Shown here one piece after another: positions 1 through 5,953 of a stretch of 7,544 nucleotides of DNA. The notes beneath the pieces were generated by a model, which was not told the DNA's origin, did not search any database, and worked only from the letters and a program-made list of their open reading frames with translations. This DNA is from Methylomicrobium sp035916875. GTDB lineage: Bacteria > Pseudomonadota > Gammaproteobacteria > Methylococcales > Methylomonadaceae. The stretch covers positions 1 to 7,544 of the forward strand of contig NZ_JAXUHN010000010.1 of assembly GCF_035916875.1 (NCBI RefSeq), read 5' to 3'. A program made the position numbers and the translations under genes. Positions within the stretch are counted from its first letter, which is position 1, and the number at the start of each line of letters is the position of its first letter.

Positions 1-141
1 AAACGCTTCACAGGTCTGTCGTACCAAGTCTCTGACTCGTTCCGCTACCTCACCACTCAGCACTTTGTAACGATACTTGGTTACCCAAACAAAATGGTAC
101 TCAATTTGGTAAACCGTATGGCTGCCGTATCTGTAATCCAT
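1..141 (-). CDS. tnpA: IS200/IS605-type TnpA transposase, N-terminal part (cut by the window edge)
   Basis: The first 47 codons of a Y1-type (HUH) transposase can be read on the minus strand from the ATG at 139-141. They contain the stretch YQIEYHFVWVTKYRYKVL, typical of the first beta-strand region of IS200-like TnpA. This family cuts single-stranded DNA with one tyrosine and moves the element by single-strand peel-and-paste. The HUH histidines and catalytic tyrosine lie beyond the left edge, so intactness cannot be judged. The start is supported by a strong Shine-Dalgarno (AAGGAGGT on the minus strand, about 144-152) five to six bases upstream. The hairpin-bearing element end lies just upstream at 167-194. 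The family call is firm; activity is unknown. Confidence 0.9.
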   Translation of the reverse strand, partial: MDYRYGSHTVYQIEYHFVWVTKYRYKVLSGEVAERVRDLVRQTCEAF

Positions 142-178
142 CGCCACCTCCTTGGCTCAATTATCGCAGCTAAAGCTG

Positions 179-194
179 ACCGGCTAAAGCCGGT
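179..194. repeat. Subterminal hairpin of the IS200/IS605 element
   Basis: This is a perfect 6-bp inverted repeat, ACCGGC and GCCGGT, around the loop TAAA. A smaller companion hairpin lies at 167-178. It is the kind of structure bound by TnpA at the element end. Confidence 0.75.
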
Positions 195-342
195 GGTTTA
201 AACCTTATGATGGAAAATTAAAGCCACTTAGTTTGAAGGCTGCTATGTGGGCGGGGCTTACATTGGCAAAAACGCGCCAAGGCTGGCTGAAAAGGCTTTC
301 AGTTCGCCCCTGAGAGCAGCATTAAGGCAATCCGCAAGTTTG

Positions 343-855
343 CTATTCTTTCTGTTTTACCCTAATTAATTTGCCGGTATCAAAACCTTGCTTTTTGGCG
401 TCCTCGATTAAAGCGTCGAGGATTTTCTTCGGTAGGGTCTTGGTTCGCGCTAAAATCCAGAGGTAGGATCTATTCGGCCCGGTCACCATCGAATATTGAT
501 AATTTTGCTTGTCCAGCGCGATGATATTGTAGCTGCCGTAAAAAGGTCCGAAAAAAGAGACCTTGAGCCTGCCTACCGTTGGCTGTTCGATAAAGTAAGC
601 CTTGCCTTCGGCTTTTTTCCATTCGCCGGTTTCCAGATTCTGGCCTTGATTCAGGACTTCGAGGCCGCCGTCGTTAGCTAGCGAATAGTGCGCCGAAATA
701 TTGTCCAAGCCTTTCTCAAAACGCTGGTCGAGCCGTGCTATTTCATACCATGTACCCACATAGCGGTTGACGTCAAAGCCGTCAACAGGTTTCATGCCTT
801 TGGGTATGCCTGTGCAACTTGCGAGTAAAAAAGCCAAAAGCCAAAAAATATTCAT
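343..855 (-). CDS. blc: Blc-type outer-membrane lipoprotein (bacterial lipocalin)
   Basis: A 170-residue lipocalin, close to the 177 residues of E. coli Blc. Residues 1-14 form a short hydrophobic signal ending in the lipobox LLASC, so Cys14 is the likely lipidated residue. Thr at +2, not Asp, favours outer-membrane sorting. The lipocalin GxW signature is at 34-36 (YVGTWYEIAR). The second conserved region is at 121-137, with YSMVTGP then YLWILAR, which matches bacterial Blc. Family members bind lipids such as lysophospholipids and fatty acids and are linked to envelope maintenance or stress. The gene lies 51 bp downstream of the small membrane-protein gene on the same strand and has no clear promoter or strong Shine-Dalgarno of its own, so cotranscription is likely. 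No clear terminator follows it. The family call is firm; the ligand is unknown. Confidence 0.93.
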   Translation of the reverse strand: MNIFWLLAFLLASCTGIPKGMKPVDGFDVNRYVGTWYEIARLDQRFEKGLDNISAHYSLANDGGLEVLNQGQNLETGEWKKAEGKAYFIEQPTVGRLKVSFFGPFYGSYNIIALDKQNYQYSMVTGPNRSYLWILARTKTLPKKILDALIEDAKKQGFDTGKLIRVKQKE

Positions 856-906
856 CTTGAATCTACTTCAGTTATATTGCCATACTGCGTAATTATCGAA
901 CGGAAT

Positions 907-1353
907 CTACAATGACTGATGGAATCTTGTTTTGAGGGCGGGGCGATTCGCTTTCATAAGGTAAGCCAAAAGCCCGAAAGCAAGATGGGACAAACCGGTA
1001 TAGATGAAAAAAATCGATAAATTGGGGTCCACCTCCATATCGTTGATCACGCCGTAAACCTTTAAAGATACGGTCATCAGCACCAGAGAGAAGCCGATCA
1101 GCATAAAAAACTCATTTTTGCCTAATAAAATGCACCCGATACACAGAAAGGCTTCCGTAACAGCCAGATAAATCAGCATGATGCGAAGGTTATTGGCCAA
1201 TGGTCCATAAAGATCGGCATTAAACTCAAAGACGGATCCGTTATCCGAAATCGCCAGAAAGCCTGCCGTAATCAGCACGACGACGGACAGATAGAAATTG
1301 ACCTCTACAAACCATTTCAGGATTGTAAAGATTTTCGTTGATGTCGTTTTCAT
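907..1353 (-). CDS. Small four-helix membrane protein of unknown function
   Basis: A 148-residue protein I do not recognise. Four hydrophobic segments are visible, at about 17-35, 56-77, 81-101 and 112-133. A short polar stretch follows helix 1 (DNGSVFEFNADLYG), another precedes helix 4 (NDMEVDPN), and the C-terminus is basic (KANRPALKTRFHQSL). I chose the ATG at 1351-1353. The open frame extends upstream to about 1539, but that stretch runs through a promoter and two terminator hairpins and does not read like protein. A GGTGGA sequence just before the ATG may serve as ribosome binding site, although it is close. blc follows 51 bp downstream, so the two probably share a transcript, which fits an envelope role. 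The upstream terminators suggest that expression depends on read-through. Confidence 0.75.
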   Translation of the reverse strand: MKTTSTKIFTILKWFVEVNFYLSVVVLITAGFLAISDNGSVFEFNADLYGPLANNLRIMLIYLAVTEAFLCIGCILLGKNEFFMLIGFSLVLMTVSLKVYGVINDMEVDPNLSIFFIYTGLSHLAFGLLAYLMKANRPALKTRFHQSL

Positions 1354-1367
1354 GTTCCACCGTCTGC

Positions 1368-1400
1368 AAAAAAATCTCCCTTTTGCGAAAAGGGAGATTT
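1368..1400 (-). terminator. Intrinsic terminator 2, directly before the membrane-protein gene
   Basis: This is a perfect 13-bp inverted repeat (1372-1384 with 1388-1400) around the 3-base loop GCG. On the minus strand the stem runs into seven consecutive T residues, which is the classical rho-independent form. The plus strand lacks such a T run after the stem, so it acts on minus-strand transcription. It ends only 14 bp before the ATG at 1353, so a transcript for that gene must read through it or start inside it. Confidence 0.8.
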
Positions 1401-1433
1401 GAGGAGAGGATATTACGCACAAAAGCGCTACAG

Positions 1434-1470
1434 AAAATAAAACCAAAAACCCCTCGATTAATCGAAGGGT
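1434..1470 (-). terminator. Intrinsic terminator 1 in the same leader
   Basis: This is an 11-bp inverted repeat at 1449-1470 (core CGATTAATCG, one G-U pair on the minus strand) with essentially no loop bases spare, so the real hairpin opens a few central pairs. On the minus strand it is followed by a T-rich tract (TTTTTGGTTTTATTTT). It lies about 50 bases upstream of terminator 2, so minus-strand transcription meets two stop signals in a row. Confidence 0.65.
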
Positions 1471-1496
1471 CGAAAAATTTATATTCTGTAAGCGGG

Positions 1497-1524
1497 AGTT
1501 TACCCGGACGCGCTTCATTGTCAA
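1497..1524 (-). promoter_or_regulatory. Candidate sigma-70 promoter for the leader/membrane protein/blc unit
   Basis: The minus strand carries a perfect -35 box TTGACA (1519-1524), a 16-bp spacer and a -10-like TAAACT (1497-1502, 4 of 6 matches). Transcription would start near 1490 and meet terminator 1 after only a few tens of bases. An alternative -10, a perfect TATAAT at 1531-1536, lies just upstream but has only a weak -35 partner (GTTAAA at 1554-1559). Confidence 0.5.
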
Positions 1525-1560
1525 GATATTATTATACAATATCTGTACAATAATTTAACA

Positions 1561-1701
1561 TTGAGATTGCCGACGTTCCGGAAGGGAGCGCGGGCCATTG
1601 GTGAGATTGTCTTTGCGGATAGGGCAAAAAAATCCCATAGGTGAAATTGAATTATGTCGCATTGAGCATGCGGCACTGATAAACTCCAAACTGAAATAAC
1701 G
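1561..1701. other. Spacer after the ATPase gene with no supported gene
   Basis: Together with the leader this makes a 348-bp stretch without a gene between the ATPase stop and the membrane-protein start. The only structure seen here is a small hairpin, CGCAT-TGAGC-ATGCG at 1658-1672. It could lie in the ATPase 3' end but has no immediate T run on the minus strand, so I do not call it a terminator. Confidence 0.5.
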
Positions 1702-4239
1702 TTAAATTTTTACAAAACGATAAAATATTCGCTTCGCCGCTTCAGCGGTCGCGATATAAAGCACAATAATGCCGCCCAATAAAGCCAGTATATGAGGTGG
1801 AAGTGGCGTAAAGCCGATCAGCGATGCGAACGGAAAATAAGGCAAGGCCAAAGTCAAGGCGACAATCGTTAAAGTGGCGATCGCCAGATACTTGCCGGGT
1901 CGGCTTTTGAAGATGGATTTGCCGCTGCGAACGACAAAAACGATCAATGCCGCCGACACCACCGATTCCAGAAACCAGCCGGTGCGGAATTGCTCGACGG
2001 GCACCTTTAACCACAACAGCAGGCCGAAAGTTAAATAATCGAACACGGAACTGACGATGCCGAAGGTGATCATGAATTTACGAATGAAGTGAATATCCCA
2101 GCGCCGGGGTTGGGTGACCATTTCCGCGTCCACATTATCGGATGCGATGGTCATTTCCGGAAAATCGGTCAATAGGTTGGTCATTAATATTTGCTTGGGC
2201 AATAACGGTAAAAAAGGCAGGAACAGCGATGCGCCCGCCATACTGAACATGTTACCGAAATTGGCGCTCGTCGCCATAAACACATATTTTAAGGTGTTGG
2301 CAAAGGTAATGCGTCCCTCTTTGACGCCTTGGACAAGAACATCCAGATTTTTTTCCAACAGCACGATTTGCGCGGTCTCCTTGGCGACATCGGCTGCGCT
2401 ATCGACCGAAATGCCGACATCGGCCGCATGCAACGCGGAGACATCGTTAATGCCGTCGCCCATGTAACCGACCACAAAACCGGCTTTCTTCAGGGCGATG
2501 ATAATCCGTTCCTTTTGGTTAGGCTCGACTTCCGCGAATACATTAACTTCGGCCACTTGATTCATCAGGGCTCTTCCGCTCATTTGGGCGATTTCCGGGC
2601 CCGTCAGTATTTCAGCGCCTGATAGCCCCAGTTGATGGCTGACGGATTCGGCAACCAGACGGTTATCGCCGGTGATGATTTTAAGGGTGACGCCGAGTTC
2701 TCTCAACTGCTCGATGGTCTGGGCGCAGTTGGCTTTCGGCGGATCGAACAAGGTAATAAAGCCCAAAAAACGCATTTCCGCTTCATCGTCCTTAGCCAGT
2801 TTGTCTTCTTCGGCCAGCGGCTTATAAGCCACGCCCAAGGTGCGCAGGCCTTGAGCGCTGAAGGCTTCATAGCGTTGTTGTATAGCCTCGCGGACTTCAT
2901 CGAGATCGGTCAGGGTGCCGTCGCTGTTTTCAATATGCGTGCAGACGGCCAGCACGTTAGTGAGCGCGCCTTTGGTGATCAAGACGCCAGCGCCTGCATC
3001 CGAAATCAGCATGCTCAGGCGCTTACGATGAAAATCGTACGGAATTTCGGCCAATTTACGGCAATCCTGGACGTCGAACGCGCGAAAATTCCGAATCGCT
3101 TCGTCAATAGGATTATTGAAACCGGTCTCATAAAGAGAATTCAGATAAGCATAACGAGAGACTTTTTCGCTGGGTTCGCCTTTGGCATCCAAGGCTCCCT
3201 TCAGGCGAACCTTGCCTTCGGTCAGGGTGCCGGTCTTATCGGAGCACAAGACGTTCATACTGCCGAAGTTCTCGATGGACGTCAGTTGCTTGACAATCAC
3301 TTTTTTCGCGGCCATGCGCTTGGCGCCATGCGCCAGATTGATGCTGATCACGGCGGGCAACAATTGCGGCGTCAGCCCCACGGCCAACGCCAACGCGAAC
3401 AAAAAAGAATCCACCACCGGATTATGCTGATAGACGTTCACCGCGAAAATCATGATCACCAGGGTTAAGGTGACTTCCATCAGCATATAGCCGAAACGTC
3501 TGACGCCGCGCTCGAACTCGGTTTCAGGCGCTTTAAGCTTGATGCGGACGGAAAGTTTGCCGAACTCGGTGCTTTGTCCGGTCGCCATAACCAATGCTTT
3601 CGCTTCGCCGCTTTGCACATGTGTGCCCATCCATAAGGCATTGCTGCGTTGGCCGAGTGGCACATCGGAGGCAACGATTCCCGGAGATTTTTCGACCGGA
3701 TAGCTTTCGCCGGTCAGCATGGCTTCATCGATAAAAAGATGGTCGGCCTCCAGCAATAAACAATCGGCCGGTATGATATCCCCCGCTTTCAATACGATGA
3801 TGTCGCCCGGCGCCAATTCATCTGCAGGAACCTCCGAGATTGCGTTAGCGCGCAATACCGCCACCTTGATTTGCACCAGCGCGAGTAACTTTGCCACGGC
3901 GTCGGCTGCGCCTTTTTCTTGCCAGAATCCCAGAATGCCGCTGATCAAGACGATCGTCAAAATAATCACGGCATCGACTTTGTCATGCAGAAAAAAAGAT
4001 AATCCGGTCGCGAACAGCAAAATCAAGATAATCGAGCTTTTGAACTGGGCTAAAAACAAACGCCAGGGGCCGGTTTGTTTTTTACCGTTTAGCCGGTTGG
4101 CGCCGAAGCGATTTAAGCGTTCCTCGGCTTCCTCCGGGCTCAAGCCTTGCGCGGTCGTTTGCAGTCGCTCCAACTGCTTGTCTACGGCAATACTCCAGAA
4201 AGCCGGATCGTTTTTTTTATTGGCAGTCGGCTGGGACAT
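1702..4239 (-). CDS. mgtA: MgtA-type (P3B) cation-transporting P-type ATPase, probably magnesium
   Basis: An intact 845-residue P-type ATPase, slightly shorter than E. coli MgtA (about 898). In order: an N-terminal cation-ATPase domain (35-60, with SPEEAEERLNRFGAN), helices M1-M2 (about 65-107), the actuator motif TGES (176-179), M3-M4 (about 250-300), the phosphorylation motif CSDKTGTLT with Asp334, the nucleotide-binding KGA (423-425), DPPK (499-502), TGDN (523-526), the hinge GDGIND (594-599), and M5-M10 (about 650-832). The stretch before the phosphorylation site (NLAHGAKRMAAKKVIVKQL) and DNVD after M6 place it with MgtA-like Mg2+ importers and not with Ca2+ or Cu+ pumps. The M4 motif is TPQLLP where MgtA usually has TPEMLP, and M6 has LLTDFPE, so the ion is less certain than the family. 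The ATG at 4237-4239 has no strong Shine-Dalgarno. No MgtA-style proline-rich leader peptide was seen upstream. Confidence 0.88.
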   Translation of the reverse strand: MSQPTANKKNDPAFWSIAVDKQLERLQTTAQGLSPEEAEERLNRFGANRLNGKKQTGPWRLFLAQFKSSIILILLFATGLSFFLHDKVDAVIILTIVLISGILGFWQEKGAADAVAKLLALVQIKVAVLRANAISEVPADELAPGDIIVLKAGDIIPADCLLLEADHLFIDEAMLTGESYPVEKSPGIVASDVPLGQRSNALWMGTHVQSGEAKALVMATGQSTEFGKLSVRIKLKAPETEFERGVRRFGYMLMEVTLTLVIMIFAVNVYQHNPVVDSFLFALALAVGLTPQLLPAVISINLAHGAKRMAAKKVIVKQLTSIENFGSMNVLCSDKTGTLTEGKVRLKGALDAKGEPSEKVSRYAYLNSLYETGFNNPIDEAIRNFRAFDVQDCRKLAEIPYDFHRKRLSMLISDAGAGVLITKGALTNVLAVCTHIENSDGTLTDLDEVREAIQQRYEAFSAQGLRTLGVAYKPLAEEDKLAKDDEAEMRFLGFITLFDPPKANCAQTIEQLRELGVTLKIITGDNRLVAESVSHQLGLSGAEILTGPEIAQMSGRALMNQVAEVNVFAEVEPNQKERIIIALKKAGFVVGYMGDGINDVSALHAADVGISVDSAADVAKETAQIVLLEKNLDVLVQGVKEGRITFANTLKYVFMATSANFGNMFSMAGASLFLPFLPLLPKQILMTNLLTDFPEMTIASDNVDAEMVTQPRRWDIHFIRKFMITFGIVSSVFDYLTFGLLLWLKVPVEQFRTGWFLESVVSAALIVFVVRSGKSIFKSRPGKYLAIATLTIVALTLALPYFPFASLIGFTPLPPHILALLGGIIVLYIATAEAAKRIFYRFVKI

Positions 4240-4336
4240 GGCGTTGTGCTTTATGTTGTTATGAGTAATGGTTTGAAGTATCTACTGAGGTGATGCGGTG
4301 CAACATCGAGTTGGTGCATAAAGATTCAAAAATGTT

Positions 4337-4365
4337 ATGATACTTGTTTGTGTTTCTATCGACAA
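4337..4365 (-). promoter_or_regulatory. Candidate sigma-70 promoter for the P-type ATPase
   Basis: On the minus strand TTGTCG (4360-4365, 4 of 6 matches) and TATCAT (4337-4342, 5 of 6) are separated by exactly 17 bp. Transcription would start near 4330 and leave a 5' untranslated region of roughly 90 bases before the ATG at 4239. Confidence 0.5.
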
Positions 4366-4408
4366 AACAATCGAATAACGCCATACGTCGGGAGAGATTT
4401 ACCAGTTT

Positions 4409-4606
4409 TTGGCGGTGGATGCGCCCGGCAAAGGAAGGTTTTATGACATCGGAATACGATTTTTAGAGGCAGCATACGCCGCGGCAGTTAATCTGGCAGA
4501 CGCCATTGTTGCCGGGCACGCTGCACCGCTGTTACTCGCCAGCCTCCGTAGCTTATCTTATTATGTGATATATATGCCAAATAATATCGTTTTTATTTGT
4601 TTTTAA
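4409..4606 (+). pseudogene. Possible remnant of an unidentified gene
   Basis: A 65-codon frame starting at a TTG, open upstream only to a stop at 4376-4378. Its first two thirds look protein-like, with an alanine-rich amphipathic stretch (FLEAAYAAAVNLADAIVAG), while the end turns AT-rich and hydrophobic. There is no convincing Shine-Dalgarno and no family I recognise. It may be a decayed gene fragment or chance. Confidence 0.15.
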
Positions 4607-4721
4607 AGCCTATTAACCTTAGTTCAAGGTATCGATCCGATCTCCGTTAGCGATAAGCAATTGTTTAATCTGTGTGACAAGGCAGTGAGGTAAATGTTGC
4701 AGTATTTGAAACACAATGAGA

Positions 4722-4779
4722 ATGGAAATCGCGCATTTTAATTTCTCTTGTTATTAACCATCATTTCTGATGGAAATCG
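4722..4779. repeat. 10-bp direct repeat with an embedded palindrome upstream of cysK
   Basis: ATGGAAATCG occurs at 4722-4731 and again at 4770-4779, 48 bases apart start to start. The second copy overlaps the perfect inverted repeat CCATCA-TTTC-TGATGG at 4758-4773. The arrangement, 70-130 bp before cysK, would suit a regulator site, but I cannot name the regulator. Confidence 0.35.
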
Positions 4780-4818
4780 TTATGCCCTGCTTTAACGATG
4801 CTTAATTCCATTCATCCC

Positions 4819-4850
4819 TATAAATATCAATTCAAAAATTAGGAAAAAAG
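4819..4850 (+). promoter_or_regulatory. Probable cysK -10 box and ribosome binding site
   Basis: TATAAA at 4819-4824 is a good -10 candidate. No convincing -35 box lies at the right distance, so the promoter may need an activator. AGGAAA from 4841 is a reasonable Shine-Dalgarno seven or so bases before the ATG at 4851. Confidence 0.4.
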
Positions 4851-5837
4851 ATGCCGCATTGGTTTGAAGATAACGCCAAGTCTATTGGCCGCACGCCTTT
4901 GGTAAAGCTCAATCGAGTAGACGATGGCGCTCATGCAACCATTCTCGCCAAAATCGAAGGGCGCAATCCCGGCTATTCGGTTAAATGCAGAATCGGCGCA
5001 GCCCTGGTTGAGGATGCAGAAAAACGTGGGCTTTTGGGTCCCGGAAAGGAATTGATCGAACCCACCAGCGGCAATACCGGCATTGCCTTGGCTTTTGTCG
5101 CCGCCGCTAAAGGCATTCCGCTGACTTTAACGATGCCGGAAAGCATGAGTCTGGAGCGGAGAAAATTATTAATCGCCTATGGCGCAAAATTGGTACTGAC
5201 CGAGGCTGCGCGCGGCATGAGCGGCGCCATTGCCAAAGCCGAGGAAATCGCAGCTTCCGATCCGGGTCGCTATGTTTTACTGCAACAATTTAAAAATCCT
5301 GCCAATCCCGCGATACATGAACAGACCACGGGGCCTGAAATATGGCATGACACCGAGGGCAAAATCGATGTCTTTGTTGCAGGCGTCGGCACCGGCGGCA
5401 CCATTACCGGCGTTTCACGGTATCTCAAGAAAATTCAGGGCAAGCCAATTATTGCTGTCGCCGTTGAACCTGCCGCCAGCCCGGTTCTCACACAACGGCT
5501 CGCAGGAGAGGAACTCAGGCCGGGTCCGCACAAAATACAGGGTATTGGCGCGGGATTCGTTCCCGATGTGCTGGATTTATCGCTGATTGACGAAGTAGAA
5601 CAGGTGACCAATGAAGAGGCTATTGACTATGCGAGACGATTGGCAAGAGAAGAGGGCATTCTCTCCGGAATATCAAGTGGTGCTGCAGTGGCGGTGGCGG
5701 TTCGCCATGCCAAGCTTGCCCAAAATAAAGGTAAAACAATTGTTGTGGTGTTGCCGGATTCGGGTGAACGCTATTTGAGTTCGGTATTGTTCGAAGGCCT
5801 GTTCGATAAAAACGGACTGCCGGCACCGCTACAGTAA
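4851..5837 (+). CDS. cysK: Cysteine synthase A (O-acetylserine sulfhydrylase)
   Basis: A 328-residue, PLP-dependent fold-type II enzyme, nearly the length of E. coli CysK (323). It makes L-cysteine and acetate from O-acetyl-L-serine and sulfide in the cytoplasm. Lys45 in YSVKCRIGA is the Schiff-base lysine. PTSGNTG (71-77) is the substrate loop, GTGGT (180-184) binds the PLP phosphate, and GISSGAA (273-279) supplies the serine that contacts the pyridine nitrogen. KIQGIGAGF (228-236) is also typical of CysK. YSVKCR and TMPESMSLERR favour CysK over CysM and over cystathionine beta-synthase; no extra regulatory domain follows. The ATG is supported by AGGAAA upstream. It lies 116 bp before the serA-type gene on the same strand, which fits a serine-to-cysteine grouping. 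No terminator is seen between them, so cotranscription is possible. Confidence 0.95.
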   Translation: MPHWFEDNAKSIGRTPLVKLNRVDDGAHATILAKIEGRNPGYSVKCRIGAALVEDAEKRGLLGPGKELIEPTSGNTGIALAFVAAAKGIPLTLTMPESMSLERRKLLIAYGAKLVLTEAARGMSGAIAKAEEIAASDPGRYVLLQQFKNPANPAIHEQTTGPEIWHDTEGKIDVFVAGVGTGGTITGVSRYLKKIQGKPIIAVAVEPAASPVLTQRLAGEELRPGPHKIQGIGAGFVPDVLDLSLIDEVEQVTNEEAIDYARRLAREEGILSGISSGAAVAVAVRHAKLAQNKGKTIVVVLPDSGERYLSSVLFEGLFDKNGLPAPLQ

Positions 5838-5953
5838 AGCGCGCGAGCAATACCCTTTCTTGACGAACCCGGCGATGTCCGCGGGAAATTCGGCAACCGC
5901 CAGTTCCCGATAGCGCCGCCCCCAGATTAAAAAAAACCTAGTGAAAAAACCAG

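Larger units (their letters stand above)
1..200 (-). mobile_element. IS200/IS605-family insertion sequence, left end
   Basis: This is the tnpA start plus the terminal region in front of it. Elements of this family have no inverted terminal repeats; TnpA recognises subterminal hairpins. Two perfect short inverted repeats are visible: CAGCT-AA-AGCTG at 167-178 and ACCGGC-TAAA-GCCGGT at 179-194, the latter typical of IS200/IS605 ends. The exact boundary cannot be fixed without an empty site but is probably close to 195-205. No tnpB is visible; it could lie beyond the left edge or be absent. The remaining bases up to the lipocalin stop (about 201-342) contain only weak hairpins (for example 287-302) and no gene I can support. 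Confidence 0.8.
1368..1490 (-). ncRNA. Candidate attenuated leader or small terminated RNA
   Basis: From the predicted start near 1490 to the end of terminator 2, a transcript would be about 120 bases long and contain both terminator hairpins. It matches no riboswitch or sRNA class that I recognise. Two readings fit. It may be a leader in which a signal decides whether polymerase reads through into the membrane protein and blc. Alternatively it may be an independent small RNA whose terminator happens to precede the gene. The evidence is structural only. Confidence 0.35.
4240..4850. other. 611-bp divergent spacer between the ATPase gene and cysK
   Basis: Going rightwards it holds the candidate ATPase promoter (4337-4365, minus), a weak open frame that may be gene debris (4409-4606, plus), a 10-bp direct repeat (4722-4731 and 4770-4779), a palindrome (4758-4773), and the presumed cysK -10 box and ribosome binding site (4819-4850). 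No confident gene, RNA or insertion sequence was recognised. It is long for two back-to-back housekeeping genes, which fits a region that has lost a gene. Confidence 0.5.

Noticed and set aside
229..365. Plus-strand open stretch between the insertion sequence and blc (reads for example GGAYIGKNAPRLAEKAF)
   Set aside because: It is short, has no ATG or Shine-Dalgarno, overlaps the blc 3' end and matches no family I know.
1354..1539. Longer version of the membrane protein, starting at a TTG near 1539
   Set aside because: The extra residues would be encoded across a promoter and two terminator hairpins and do not look like protein; the ATG at 1353 gives a clean four-helix protein.
1605..1650. 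Run of A residues between GGGC and CCC (near 1622-1636) as a terminator of the ATPase gene
   Set aside because: The flanking bases pair over only about three positions, too few for a stable stem.
2632..3468. Long plus-strand open frame (278 codons) inside the ATPase gene
   Set aside because: It is the antisense of a gene with every P-type ATPase motif in place, shows no recognisable domain, and is a normal by-product of GC-rich codon use.
4240..4336. Magnesium-sensing leader of the enterobacterial mgtA type
   Set aside because: The roughly 90-base leader shows no proline-rich leader peptide and no terminator hairpin before the ATG.
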